Source: Alphaproteobacteria bacterium
Lineage (GTDB): Bacteria; Pseudomonadota; Alphaproteobacteria; Rickettsiales; JADKJE01
Assembly (NCBI GenBank): GCA_016722515.1
Contig: JADKJE010000004.1
Coordinates: 62,001-126,000, forward strand
DNA length: 64,000 bases
Direction of reading: 5' to 3'
The position numbers and the translations under genes were made by a program. A model generated the notes under the pieces. That model saw nothing but the letters and a program-made list of their open reading frames with translations. It was not told where the DNA came from and searched no databases. Positions 53,090 through 61,733 of the stretch are shown in pieces (positions within the stretch are counted from its first letter, which is position 1; every line of letters starts with the position of its first letter).

Positions 53090-53450
53090 CCTGCTCTGCC
53101 TGTTTTTTAGTATAGAATTTCCCACAAACTCCGTCATCTTCACCCTTTAAAAGGAGTATGAGCCGTAGGCGAGTACTGCTTTAAAAGGGTGGAGATCCAG
53201 CACAACACTCATTACGCGACCAGCGCAATTCCATTATTTGCTACCTATGAAACCGACACTCAAGCCTGTATTAGTAAGGATGGAAGTATTAAGAAGAGGC
53301 CTCGGTCTCCAGACCTTTTCCGTGCTCGCCTACGGTTCACACTCCCAAAAGATCTGAAGATGACGGAATGTGTGGCAACACTCCACAGTCAAAAACAAAG
53401 GTGAAGCTTGATCGATCAATCAAAAATTATACGGGTCACCCGCGCTCTCG
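53090..53450. repeat. Dispersed palindromic repeat, mixed families
   Basis: Reads as a mosaic: ACAAACTCCGTCATCTTCACCC, CTTTAAAAGGAGTATGAGCCGTAGGCGAGTACTGCTTTAAAAG-type hairpin arms, TCCAGCACAACACTCATTACGCGACCAGCGCAATTCC (related to the 285-bp array) and then an inverted piece of the 247-bp family (GGATGGAAGTATTAAGAAGA, GATCTGAAGATGACGGAATGTG). It fills most of the gap before the ATP synthase operon. Junctions suggest recombination between families. Confidence 0.75.
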
Positions 53451-53506
53451 GAGGCGGGGTGTTCGAGAGTACTACTAAAAAACAAAAATCTCTCTTTCAA
53501 AACACC

Positions 53507-53535
53507 TTGACATCATCCATTAATCACAGTAGATT
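53507..53535 (+). promoter_or_regulatory. Promoter of the ATP synthase F0 operon
   Basis: TTGACA at 53507-53512 and TAGATT at 53530-53535 with the ideal 17-base spacing, 37 bases before ATG 53573. This would drive atpI-B-E-F'-F and possibly the two genes behind them. Confidence 0.75.
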
Positions 53536-53572
53536 GCTGGCGCGATTTTAAGAATCCCGTGGTTTTATATTT

Positions 53573-53911
53573 ATGCCCAAAAACTCTGATCCGCTTCCGT
53601 CTCTTGATGAGTTATCTTCAAAAATAGACGAGGCTGAAAGAGCCAGAAAACCAACGCCAGATGAAGGACCTTCTTCTGGTAGCGCAGGCCGCGTTGCTAT
53701 TGAGTTAGTATCCGGTGTCGTCGTAGGTTTTCTAATTGGCTTCTGGGCCGATAAATGGCTTAATACAAAACCCATTTTTCTTATTATCTGTATCCTTTTG
53801 GGGTTTGCCGGCGGTTTTTGGAATATCTACCGTATGTCGCAGGGGATCCCCAGAAACGCCCCTAAGCGTGCAAAAAAAAGTCGCACGCCAAAAGGAAGCG
53901 AAAAATTATAA
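53573..53911 (+). CDS. atpI: ATP synthase assembly protein AtpI
   Basis: 112 residues. Hydrophilic N-terminus, then two transmembrane helices (VSGVVVGFLIGFWADKWL and FLIICILLGFAGGFWNIYRM) of the AtpI/Zn-ribbon-less type, and a basic tail. Proposed chaperone for c-ring assembly. First in the F0 operon. Confidence 0.93.
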   Translation: MPKNSDPLPSLDELSSKIDEAERARKPTPDEGPSSGSAGRVAIELVSGVVVGFLIGFWADKWLNTKPIFLIICILLGFAGGFWNIYRMSQGIPRNAPKRAKKSRTPKGSEKL

Positions 53912-53938
53912 GAAGAATTATAAAGTGATAGGTTTTTT

Positions 53939-54685
53939 ATGTCAGGTCATCATAGTCCATTAGCCCAGTTTGTGGTTGAACCTCTTGTATCGATTCCGGT
54001 TAACGGAGTAGGTGGACTTGGCTTGAGCTTTACCAACGCTTCATTGTTCATGGTACTAGCAATATCGTGCGTTATCGCGCTTCTGTTCTTAACCACCACC
54101 AAAAAAGCAATCGTACCTGGACGCTGGCAGTCGGTCTCCGAGATGATGTACCAATTTGTGGCAGGCGTCGTAAAAGATAACGTAGGCGATCAGGGCAAAA
54201 AATATTTCCCGTTCGTATTTACGCTCTTCACCTTCGTTCTTTTCTGTAACCTCCTTGGTTTAATGCCTTATTACAGCTTTACCGTTACCAGCCATATTAT
54301 CGTTACATTTGCGTTAGCTATGCTTGTTTTTCTGGCTGTGACTATTATTGGTTTTGCCCGTCACGGCCTGCATTTCTTCAGTTTATTTTTGCCTGCAGGA
54401 ACACCATGGTGGATGGCTCCACTTATGTTCTTCATTGAGTTATTTGCTTACTTAGCACGTCCTGTGAGCCTTTCTGTCCGTTTGGCCGCTAATATGTTAG
54501 CCGGTCACACCATGCTGAAAGTGATTGCAGGGTTCGTTCTCTCCCTTGGGCTCATAGGTGGATGGCTACCATTTGCTTTCCTGATGGTCCTTAGTGGGTT
54601 TGAGATCTTTGTGGCAGTCTTACAGGCTTATATTTTTACCGTATTGACTTGTGTCTATCTTAATGATGCAATTCACTTACACTAA
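53939..54685 (+). CDS. atpB: ATP synthase F0 subunit a
   Basis: 248 residues with five to six transmembrane helices. The key Arg lies in ARPVSLSVRLAANMLAGHTML, and NLLGLMPYYSFTVTSHI marks the subunit a fold. Forms the proton half-channels that drive rotation of the c-ring. Located between atpI and atpE, as usual in alphaproteobacteria. Confidence 0.97.
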   Translation: MSGHHSPLAQFVVEPLVSIPVNGVGGLGLSFTNASLFMVLAISCVIALLFLTTTKKAIVPGRWQSVSEMMYQFVAGVVKDNVGDQGKKYFPFVFTLFTFVLFCNLLGLMPYYSFTVTSHIIVTFALAMLVFLAVTIIGFARHGLHFFSLFLPAGTPWWMAPLMFFIELFAYLARPVSLSVRLAANMLAGHTMLKVIAGFVLSLGLIGGWLPFAFLMVLSGFEIFVAVLQAYIFTVLTCVYLNDAIHLH

Positions 54686-54714
54686 TTTGTTCAACCATTT
54701 CTAAAGGATAAAAC

Positions 54715-54939
54715 ATGGAAAACGACGCTTTGAAATATGTAGGTATTGGTCTTACAGCTTTTGGTATGTTGGGTGCCGCACTCGGAGTAGGAAATATTTT
54801 TGCAGCCATGCTTAATGGTGTTGCACGTAATCCTGGAGCAGAGCCTAAACTTGCTAAATATGTGTACGTAGGCGCAGGCCTTTCAGAAGCTATGGGCCTT
54901 TTTGCTCTGGTTATCGCTTTGCTGATCCTGTTCCGTTAA
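54715..54939 (+). CDS. atpE: ATP synthase F0 subunit c
   Basis: 74 residues forming a two-helix hairpin. The polar loop is ARNPGAEPKL and the proton-carrying carboxylate is E58 in GAGLSEAMGLFALV. The first helix carries the glycine ladder GAALGVGNIF. No sodium-binding signature was noticed, so proton coupling is expected. Confidence 0.97.
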   Translation: MENDALKYVGIGLTAFGMLGAALGVGNIFAAMLNGVARNPGAEPKLAKYVYVGAGLSEAMGLFALVIALLILFR

Positions 54940-54959
54940 TCAGCTACATAGGTTAAAAC

Positions 54960-55439
54960 ATGCCTCAGTTAGACCCATCCTCTTTTGCATCACAGCTCTT
55001 TTGGTTAGCATTGACGTTTAGTTTATTATTCGTCGTGTTGTCAGTGTTTTTGTTACCGCGTATCCGTGGTATCCTTGAACACCGTCAATCAACCATTGAG
55101 GCTGGGCTAGCTGAAGCACGTGCCTTTCGTGACCTCGCAGAATCTGCGTTGTTTGATTATCAATCAACCATGAGCGATTCTCGAAGCGAAGGCGCTAAAA
55201 TCATGCAGGAAGCTGCACTTCTGTTCCAGAAAGAATCTGCCGAGACGTTAGCATCGGTAGAAAAAGATATTGAAACCAGATTGGCACAAGCTGAAAAATC
55301 GCTGACTGCCACTCGCGAAAAAGCCCTGGCTTCTGCTAAAGAAGCATCGCTTTCCATCGCTCAAACGGTTGTCAAAACAATCGCAGGTTTTGACGCTAAT
55401 TCGCAATCACTGCGCGCACTTTTGCAGGAGGTTGAATAA
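54960..55439 (+). CDS. atpF': ATP synthase F0 subunit b'
   Basis: 159 residues. One N-terminal membrane helix (LFWLALTFSLLFVVLSVFLLPRI) followed by long coiled coil. The N-terminus lies before the second b-type gene, so the peripheral stalk is a b/b' heterodimer, as in alphaproteobacteria and phototrophs. Stops one base before atpF. Confidence 0.93.
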   Translation: MPQLDPSSFASQLFWLALTFSLLFVVLSVFLLPRIRGILEHRQSTIEAGLAEARAFRDLAESALFDYQSTMSDSRSEGAKIMQEAALLFQKESAETLASVEKDIETRLAQAEKSLTATREKALASAKEASLSIAQTVVKTIAGFDANSQSLRALLQEVE

Positions 55440-55440
55440 C

Positions 55441-55938
55441 ATGGTATTTGACCAAGTATTTTGGGTTGGCTCGGCAACGATTGCCTTTCTTGCCCTCATT
55501 GCCAAACCCGTTGGAACTGTCGTTGTTAAATCGCTTGATACGCGCAGCAACGCTATTGAAAAAGAATTGAACGAAGCAAAACGCCTTCGTGATGAAGCTG
55601 AGGCCGTTCTTGCTTCTTACAAAGAACGTCAGCAAGCTGCCGTCATTGAGGCTGAAGAAATCGTCGCCCACGCCAAGCAACAGGCGGAGGCTTATTTAAT
55701 ACGTGCACGAAACGATTTGAAACAACATGTTGAGAAGCGTTTAAATGTGGCCGAGAAAAAAATCGCCCAGTTAGAAATTGGGCTCATCGCCGATGTAAAG
55801 AAACAAGCAGTCCATGAAGCCATTGCCATTGCGCATAAATTGTTATTGCAGCAGCAAGCCAATTTTGCCACGCAGTCTATCGACCAGGCAGAGGCCGACT
55901 TAAAACAACTCCTGCTGGATAATCCGCCCACTAACTAG
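55441..55938 (+). CDS. atpF: ATP synthase F0 subunit b
   Basis: 165 residues from ATG 55441 with AGGAGG upstream, overlapping nothing. Membrane helix FWVGSATIAFLALIAKPVG, then a coiled coil with SLDTRSNAIEKELNEAKRLRDEAEA. Pairs with b' to hold the F1 head. Last F0 gene of the cluster; the F1 genes are elsewhere, the usual alphaproteobacterial arrangement. Confidence 0.95.
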   Translation: MVFDQVFWVGSATIAFLALIAKPVGTVVVKSLDTRSNAIEKELNEAKRLRDEAEAVLASYKERQQAAVIEAEEIVAHAKQQAEAYLIRARNDLKQHVEKRLNVAEKKIAQLEIGLIADVKKQAVHEAIAIAHKLLLQQQANFATQSIDQAEADLKQLLLDNPPTN

Positions 55939-55946
55939 GAACAACT

Positions 55947-56975
55947 ATGAAAAAACAGGAGGCTAAGTTGCTACCGATTTCGGTAGCAACAAGCCTCCTG
56001 ATTTTTAATAAACCTACGGTTACTTTTTCGTCTCCGTGGCTTGAAAATCAAGGGCTGTCGACATGGTATCTTACCACCCTTTCTCCTGAGTCGGAACAAA
56101 ACACCTCTTATTCTTTCCTTGATACAGCTTCCCTTGACTTACCCGTTGGTACACGTGCTGATATAGCCCAGAATCCTGTATTAACCTTGGGTCCTATTAT
56201 CCAACAAACACACCGGGTTGATCAACAACGCTACTTTGCTACGCTTCGTGGTGACATTGGCATCAGCGCCACGACCACCTTATCGCTGAGCCTAAGCGCT
56301 GAGGATGTAAAAGAACTTCATCATTTTGCTTACGATACGAACCTAGGTTCCATTGCTGTGGCATTGGAAAATGATTATGTCCAGCTTAAACCCAGCGTCT
56401 TTATTCAAAGCCAATTATCGAAAAATGCTATTTCTGTTGCCAGTTATCAATTGGGTTGGAGCATCCCTCCTCTGCGTATTCAATACGCAGACCATTCCTT
56501 TAGTTGGCTTCCTGAAGAAAGTAAATTGAATGCAGGCATTGCCTGGGGACAATCGTTTAAGGTAGGGAAGCGTTTTGGTTTCTACCAACTAGACACCCAA
56601 CTCCATCAACCGCTGATCCCGGAGTTGGGTGGTATCTCCATTGAAGCAACATGGGGTGAACCTGTAAAAAAACACTGGATGTGGCAAGCACAAACCGCCA
56701 TTAAATGGCACATGCCCCATTGGACTCATCATGATTTTTCTTCGCATGGCGTGACGGCAGCGGCATCACAACTTGCTTATTATGGCATTCCGTTTGCTCC
56801 TGATCATAGCGAGCATTTTAGTCCATACGATGAAATCTCACTTTCTCTTTCGGTGGTCAAATCCACAACGAAACACCCTAATCGCCACAAACTCTCAGGG
56901 GTGATGGTTGGGTTTGATCCACACACTGGCAACTTTAAAACGGGGGTTATGACAAGCATATGGTTTCAATTTTAG
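55947..56975 (+). CDS. Hypothetical protein, possible outer-membrane barrel
   Basis: 342 residues. Alternating polar/hydrophobic strands such as YFATLRGDIGISATTTLSLSLSA and GWSIPPLRIQYADHSFSW, and a C-terminal Phe after aromatic residues (TSIWFQF), fit an outer-membrane beta-barrel. The N-terminus is weakly hydrophobic (LLPISVATSLLIF) but not a clean signal peptide. Overlaps the next gene by 16 bases, so the two are translated together. No family recognised. Confidence 0.6.
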   Translation: MKKQEAKLLPISVATSLLIFNKPTVTFSSPWLENQGLSTWYLTTLSPESEQNTSYSFLDTASLDLPVGTRADIAQNPVLTLGPIIQQTHRVDQQRYFATLRGDIGISATTTLSLSLSAEDVKELHHFAYDTNLGSIAVALENDYVQLKPSVFIQSQLSKNAISVASYQLGWSIPPLRIQYADHSFSWLPEESKLNAGIAWGQSFKVGKRFGFYQLDTQLHQPLIPELGGISIEATWGEPVKKHWMWQAQTAIKWHMPHWTHHDFSSHGVTAAASQLAYYGIPFAPDHSEHFSPYDEISLSLSVVKSTTKHPNRHKLSGVMVGFDPHTGNFKTGVMTSIWFQF

Positions 56976-58858
56976 GCAAAGCAAAACTTGGAGAAATATT
57001 AGTGTGGATGGGGTACGTAAGACCATGTGATTTGGAAACGGCCCTGCTGATTCAGAACCAATGCCCTAACCTTATCGGCGAAACATTAATCTGTCAGGGA
57101 TACATCACCCGCTCCCAGTTAGAGGAAGCCCTCGACACCCAGGCACAGGCTCACTATGTCGATCTGATTGAACATCAAAGCACGGTTATTATCGAATCAG
57201 ATAATAATCGCTGGGACTATATGCGCCATGGCTGTATTCCCTGGCGAAAAGACCCTCACGAATTAACGATTGCAACCTCCCGCTATACCCCCGCAATCAA
57301 ACATTGGGCAGAAAAATGCTTCTCTGTTCGCCGGCGCATCCGATTTGTGCTAGCACGTCCGCAACACATCTTTGAAAATTTAAGGATGAGTTACGCCAAA
57401 GCCGATATTCAGCATGCTGTTTCGCATCTAACCACCCATCACCAAGAATTTTCGTTTTATGCATGGTACCATCAACCAGGCGGATGGATTGGTCATCACA
57501 GCATGCTGCTGATGTGTGTGTTCACAAGCTTGATTATTTTCTTTTTGCTGTTTCCGTGTGGAATTTTCTTTTTTTTCCTCGCTGTGATGAATGTGTTTTA
57601 TCTGGTGATGCTGGGTTCCAAACTTTATTTAATGCTTAAACGTAATCAGACCATGAAGGCCATGCCCATAGCTCCATCGCTTTTAACGTCAAACAAGCCA
57701 TCGTCTGCTTCACCATCACACCCTCCCCTGTCAGTATCGCTTATCATCCCATTACGCGATGAAGCCGCCATTATCCCTCAATTGCTACGCAATCTGCAAA
57801 CCATTGACTTCCCCTTAAGCCATCTGCAGATTTTAATCCCGGTTGAGGCTGATGATGCTTCTACCATCGAGGCCCTCCACAACCATTTACTCCCACCTCA
57901 TATTATCCCCCTCTACGTACCGCCTTCAATCCCACGAACAAAAGGCAAAGCCTGCAACTTTGCTCTGCACTATGTCATTCATGATCTGGTGGGAATCTTT
58001 GATGCGGATGATCTCATTGATCCACAACATCTAAACAGGGTAGTCATGCAATTTGCCCAAGAACCGACGATTACCGCCGCCATTCAATGCCGGCTTAATT
58101 ATTATAATGCCCAACAAAACTGGCTGACCCGCATGTTTTCACTCGAATACACACTGTGGTTTGATTATTTGCTTCCCGGTCTTTGGCACGCTAAAGCACC
58201 GATCCCCTTAGGTGGCAGCAGTAATTTTTTCCGTACCATGGTCCTGCGTGAAATAGGAGCCTGGGATCCTTATAATGTAACAGAAGATGCTGATATCGGT
58301 GTACGCCTGGCCAGACTGGGTTACCGCACGGCCTTAAGCAAAACACTCACCTTAGAAGAAGCCCCCCTTCATCTGCGTACCTGGCTCAAACAACGCAGCC
58401 GCTGGATTAAAGGACATCTGCAAACCTATCTGGTTCATATGCAATCCCCCGACATCCTGTTTCATCATCTGGGATTCAAAGGATTTCTCTGGCTCAATCT
58501 CTTTATCGGCCTCCCCTGTATTGGCCATATGATGGTACCCATATTATGGCTGGCGGGGATAGGCTATCCCATGTTATCACACCTGTTTCATTTCCCCGAC
58601 CTGCCTCTTGTTCTTCATAGACTGACTGTGGCCGTCTTGGGTATTGGTTTAATCCTTCAGGCCTTCATGGCCTGGTGTGCCCACCCACCACGTCATATAA
58701 AAGATTATCTTGCGATCATCACCTTCCCCTTTTACTGGCTACTGCATGCAATCGCCGCCTTCATTGCCTTCATTGAATTAATCCATCGACCATTTCACTG
58801 GAACAAAACCCCACATGCTGGGTGCCGAACCTTCATCGAATCAAAGAGAAAAACTTGA
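56960..58858 (+). CDS. MshEN-domain family 2 glycosyltransferase, processive type
   Basis: 632 residues. Residues about 1-150 resemble the type II secretion ATPase N-domain (MshEN): LGEILVWMGYVRPCDLETALLIQ and GETLICQGYITRSQLEEAL. Two membrane helices follow, then a GT-2 catalytic domain: VSLIIPLRDEAAII, FDADDLIDP (DXD), TEDADIGVRL (catalytic Asp) and QRSRWIKG (QXXRW), then C-terminal membrane helices. This is the layout of processive synthases of exopolysaccharides; NfrB-type proteins carry the same two domains in another order. Partner is the overlapping upstream gene. Confidence 0.9.
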   Translation: MVSILGKAKLGEILVWMGYVRPCDLETALLIQNQCPNLIGETLICQGYITRSQLEEALDTQAQAHYVDLIEHQSTVIIESDNNRWDYMRHGCIPWRKDPHELTIATSRYTPAIKHWAEKCFSVRRRIRFVLARPQHIFENLRMSYAKADIQHAVSHLTTHHQEFSFYAWYHQPGGWIGHHSMLLMCVFTSLIIFFLLFPCGIFFFFLAVMNVFYLVMLGSKLYLMLKRNQTMKAMPIAPSLLTSNKPSSASPSHPPLSVSLIIPLRDEAAIIPQLLRNLQTIDFPLSHLQILIPVEADDASTIEALHNHLLPPHIIPLYVPPSIPRTKGKACNFALHYVIHDLVGIFDADDLIDPQHLNRVVMQFAQEPTITAAIQCRLNYYNAQQNWLTRMFSLEYTLWFDYLLPGLWHAKAPIPLGGSSNFFRTMVLREIGAWDPYNVTEDADIGVRLARLGYRTALSKTLTLEEAPLHLRTWLKQRSRWIKGHLQTYLVHMQSPDILFHHLGFKGFLWLNLFIGLPCIGHMMVPILWLAGIGYPMLSHLFHFPDLPLVLHRLTVAVLGIGLILQAFMAWCAHPPRHIKDYLAIITFPFYWLLHAIAAFIAFIELIHRPFHWNKTPHAGCRTFIESKRKT

Positions 58859-58886
58859 ACAACTAGAAAGCTTATAGGAACCTTTT

Positions 58887-59195
58887 ATGACACTAGGGAA
58901 AGATATTATTAAAGGACTAAACGATGTTATCCAATCTGAAAAAAGCCTATTGACTGCGGACGATGGTGTCCGTATCTACCGCTATAAAACGCCTACTCCT
59001 GAAGAAGTCGATGTTAAAGCCATCCGCGACAAATTACAGATGACACAAGAACAATTCTCTCTATTTGGCTTCAGTAAACGTGCTACCAGGCATGGGGAAC
59101 ACCATCGAAGGATCCCTGATGGTGCTGCCAGGGTCCTGCTTAAAGTGATAGAGCATTATCCAGAGGTTGTTCTTCACACCATTAAGACCGCTTGA
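58887..59195 (+). CDS. NadS/HigA-like antitoxin-type regulator
   Basis: 102 residues. The pattern DVKAIRDKLQMTQEQFSLFGFSK and then RRIPDGAARVLLKVIEHYPEVV is that of NadS/HigA2 antitoxins, XRE regulators of RelE-type toxins. The recognition helix is altered (RATRHGEHHRR instead of the usual W-E-Q-G-R) and no toxin gene lies beside it. Probably an orphan or decaying antitoxin. Confidence 0.75.
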   Translation: MTLGKDIIKGLNDVIQSEKSLLTADDGVRIYRYKTPTPEEVDVKAIRDKLQMTQEQFSLFGFSKRATRHGEHHRRIPDGAARVLLKVIEHYPEVVLHTIKTA

Positions 59196-59236
59196 GCCCT
59201 CTAATCGTTTATCCTCATTCTTTGCGCGAAAAGTAC

Positions 59237-59265
59237 TTGACAGCCGCGGCTAGATGTAGGATTAT
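59237..59265 (+). promoter_or_regulatory. Promoter of rpmJ
   Basis: TTGACA at 59237-59242 and GATTAT at 59260-59265 with 17 bases between, 27 bases before ATG 59293. It may also serve rpsP and the following genes. Confidence 0.7.
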
Positions 59266-59292
59266 CTATGCTCTTTAACGAAGGATACATGT

Positions 59293-59418
59293 ATGAAAAT
59301 CGTGAGTTCATTAAAAAGCGCTAAAAAGCGCCACAAAGGTAACACAATCGTAAAGCGTAAAGGCAAGGTTTATGTTATTAACAAGAAAGAGCCTCGCTTT
59401 AAAGCGCGTCAGGGTTAA
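59293..59418 (+). CDS. rpmJ: 50S ribosomal protein L36
   Basis: 41 residues, MKIVSSLKSAKKRHKGNTIV continuing with KRKGKVYVINKKEPRFKARQG. This is the longer, zinc-free L36 form common in alphaproteobacteria (no Cys/His ribbon). Ribosomal role in the 50S subunit. It has its own promoter and AAGGA before the start, and is followed 23 bases later by rpsP. Confidence 0.95.
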   Translation: MKIVSSLKSAKKRHKGNTIVKRKGKVYVINKKEPRFKARQG

Positions 59419-59441
59419 TTTTTAAGAAGGAAACTAGTGCA

Positions 59442-59750
59442 ATGGCAGTTAAAATTCGTTTAGCTAGAAATGGTGCAAAAAAACGTCCGTTTTATTGGAT
59501 TGTTGTCGCCGATTCTCGTTCTCCACGTGATGGTCGCTTTATCGAGAAATTAGGCACCTATAATCCGCTCCTTGAGCAAGACAACCCATTGCGTGTTGTC
59601 CTTCAAAATGAGCGCGTAGTTCATTGGTTAAGCGTTGGTGCTGAACCTACGGACCGTGTTGCATTGTTCTTGGAAAGAGCAGGCATTACCGCCAAAAAGC
59701 CGGAACAAGCTGAAAAGCCTAAAGCCGCTAAAAAGAAAAAAGCAAGCTAA
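59442..59750 (+). CDS. rpsP: 30S ribosomal protein S16
   Basis: 102 residues: AVKIRLARNGAKKRPFYWIVVADSR, DGRFIEKLGTYNPL and a Lys/Ala tail. Heads the conserved rpsP-rimM-trmD-rplS order. The basic Ala-Lys tail is lineage-typical. A terminator-like hairpin after it could lower expression of rimM relative to S16. Confidence 0.98.
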   Translation: MAVKIRLARNGAKKRPFYWIVVADSRSPRDGRFIEKLGTYNPLLEQDNPLRVVLQNERVVHWLSVGAEPTDRVALFLERAGITAKKPEQAEKPKAAKKKKAS

Positions 59751-59777
59751 TCCGTTAGCTTGCAAACCAGAATATGA

Positions 59778-59802
59778 AAAGCGGCTTTGTGCCGCTTTTT
59801 TT
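59778..59802 (+). terminator. Attenuator-like terminator between rpsP and rimM
   Basis: AAAGCGGC, loop TTTGT, GCCGCTTT followed by a run of T: a textbook intrinsic terminator, 27 bases after rpsP and 16 before rimM. Likely gives high S16 and lower RimM/TrmD output from one promoter. Confidence 0.85.
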
Positions 59803-59817
59803 ATATTGAAGTACAGT

Positions 59818-60348
59818 ATGCACTCATCGCCTCACCTTATTTGCGTTGCTACGATTATTGCTCCTCACGGTATCCGTGGTGAAGTCAAAATCCGTACCCA
59901 CACCGAATATCCAGAGACTATCGAAGAATATAGCCCGCTTTTAAATGGCTCTGGTGCACCATCCTATAAGGTGACTATTCGTCAAGTGATTGCCGATGAT
60001 CTCGTTATTGCCCGTATTGAAGGGATCACCAACCGCAATGAAGCTGAAACATTACGCCAAGTGCAACTGTATATCACCCGCGACGAGATGCCCGACATAG
60101 ACGAAGACGAATTTTATCACACGGACCTCATCGGCTTAGCCGTTAAAAACGACCAGGGTGTTGATCAGGGCGTGGTCGTTGCTTTGCATAATTTTGGTGC
60201 GGGTGATATAATTGAAATCAAATTCAACAACCAACATCAATCCGTGATGTTGCCGTTTACCAAAGCAACGATTCCCACCATTGATCTCAACCATCATTTT
60301 GTTATCTTCAACCCACCTGAAACCTATGAAATCGAACTTGGTGAATAA
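59818..60348 (+). CDS. rimM: Ribosome maturation factor RimM
   Basis: 176 residues from ATG 59818. N-domain ICVATIIAPHGIRGEVKIRTHTEYPE and C-terminal PRC domain beginning EFYHTDLIGLAVKN, ending FNPPETYEIELGE. It assists 30S head assembly around S19. Overlaps trmD by 23 bases. Confidence 0.96.
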   Translation: MHSSPHLICVATIIAPHGIRGEVKIRTHTEYPETIEEYSPLLNGSGAPSYKVTIRQVIADDLVIARIEGITNRNEAETLRQVQLYITRDEMPDIDEDEFYHTDLIGLAVKNDQGVDQGVVVALHNFGAGDIIEIKFNNQHQSVMLPFTKATIPTIDLNHHFVIFNPPETYEIELGE

Positions 60349-61105
60349 CCAGCCCTGGCTTATCACGTTATTAACTCTTTTTCCTGAAATGTTTCCCGGG
60401 TCTTTAGGCCATTCGCTGGCAGGGAAAGCTCTGGCTGATGGTATATGGAATTATCAAACCATTGATATCCGCAAACATGCAATCAACAAACACGGTACCG
60501 TTGATGATAAACCCTATGGAGGCGGCACTGGAATGTTAATGCGCCCAGATGCCGTAGGACCAGCCATTGATGAGGCTTTAGAGCATCCAATGAAGCCGCA
60601 TTTAATCTACTTAACCCCCCGTGGAAAAGTCTTTGATCAAAATCTCGCTTACCAGTTGATTAACCGTCCACATGTTGCTATACTGTGCGGGCGTTTTGAA
60701 GGAATTGACGCCAGATTGCTTGCTGAGTACCCATGTGAAGAAATCAGTTTGGGTGACTTTGTGTTATCAGGAGGCGAGCCGGCGGCCCTGTGTATGCTCG
60801 ATGCGTGCATCCGTTTATTACCAGGGGTTATCCAATCTTCAGAGGCACTAGGTGAAGAAAGCTTTGTCAGTTCTGGCCAATTATCGGGATTATTAGAATA
60901 TCCCCATTATACCAGGCCCCCTGTATGGAAAGATCACCCGGTTCCTGATGTTCTAGTATCAGGCAACCATGCGGCAATTGCCAAATGGCGCCTCGAACAA
61001 GCGCAACAGATCACCGCTCTGCGGCGCCCCGATTTGTGGCAACACTATCAGGAAAAGCAAGCGGGCGAGAATAAAAAGAATAACGAGAATAAAAAGAAAA
61101 AATAG
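60326..61105 (+). CDS. trmD: tRNA (guanine-37-N1)-methyltransferase
   Basis: 259 residues from ATG 60326; GTG 60341, overlapping the rimM stop, is an alternative start. TrmD knot motifs: LTLFPEMFPGSLGHSLAGKAL, DDKPYGGGTGMLMRPD, LTPRGKVFDQ, LCGRFEGIDARLL and ISLGDFVLSGGEPAAL. Methylates G37 to prevent frameshifts. Ends in a Lys/Asn-rich tail encoded by repetitive AAT-AAA-AAG, which may be length-variable. Confidence 0.96.
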   Translation: MKSNLVNNQPWLITLLTLFPEMFPGSLGHSLAGKALADGIWNYQTIDIRKHAINKHGTVDDKPYGGGTGMLMRPDAVGPAIDEALEHPMKPHLIYLTPRGKVFDQNLAYQLINRPHVAILCGRFEGIDARLLAEYPCEEISLGDFVLSGGEPAALCMLDACIRLLPGVIQSSEALGEESFVSSGQLSGLLEYPHYTRPPVWKDHPVPDVLVSGNHAAIAKWRLEQAQQITALRRPDLWQHYQEKQAGENKKNNENKKKK

Positions 61106-61124
61106 TTTTTGAAGGAGCCACCAA

Positions 61125-61523
61125 ATGTCTACGATCATGCAGTCCATTGATAAAGCCTATATCGAACAATTATCAGCGAATAAAGCTGAGATCCCTGATT
61201 TTGCTCCTGGCGACACGGTCGAAGTAGCTGTAGTCGTAGTTGAGGGTCAAAAAAGCCGTATTCAGAAATTCACTGGCGTATGCATTGCCCGTAAAAATGA
61301 TGGTTTCAATTCTAACTTCACTGTTCGTAAAATCAGTGATGGCGTTGGTGTTGAGCGTGTGTTCCCTCTTTATTCACCAAGCGTTGAAAGCATTAAATTG
61401 GTTCGTCGTGGTGCTGTACGCCGCGCTAAACTTTATTATCTGCGTGAACTTCGTGGTAAAGCTGCGCGTATTACTGAAAAACGCGAGTGGGATACCAACA
61501 CGTCTGAAGCTGCCTCTAACTAA
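61125..61523 (+). CDS. rplS: 50S ribosomal protein L19
   Basis: 132 residues: PDFAPGDTVEVAVVVVEG, RIQKFTGVCIARKNDG, VERVFPLYSPSVESIKLVRRG and RRAKLYYLRELRGKAARI. Near the 30S-50S interface. AAGGAG precedes ATG 61125. Ends the operon; an ACTCC-TGAAAA-GGAGT hairpin at about 61540 may be its terminator. Confidence 0.98.
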   Translation: MSTIMQSIDKAYIEQLSANKAEIPDFAPGDTVEVAVVVVEGQKSRIQKFTGVCIARKNDGFNSNFTVRKISDGVGVERVFPLYSPSVESIKLVRRGAVRRAKLYYLRELRGKAARITEKREWDTNTSEAASN

Positions 61524-61620
61524 TAACACTATCTTTCCTACTCCTGAAAAGGAGTGGTGGCCGAAGGCCGGGGTGGTGTGAAGGCAACAGATTCAGTAAC
61601 ATGGATGTGTATTTATCCTT

Positions 61621-61719
61621 CCCCCCCCCCGTCTTAAAGGCACGAATCTCACACTCCTCCCATGAGCCGTGTGAACCCGAGTCTTTATTCTAACAGCCCC
61701 GAGTCCTTATTCTAACAGC
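61621..61719. repeat. Poly-C tract and short direct repeats before leuC
   Basis: Ten consecutive C at 61621-61630, followed by two copies of GAGTCYTTATTCTAACAGC at 61679-61697 and 61701-61719. Both lie upstream of leuC (start 61734). The homopolymer may be prone to slippage; the direct repeats may bind a regulator or be a recent duplication. Confidence 0.6.
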
Positions 61720-61733
61720 ATTGAGCACTCTTT

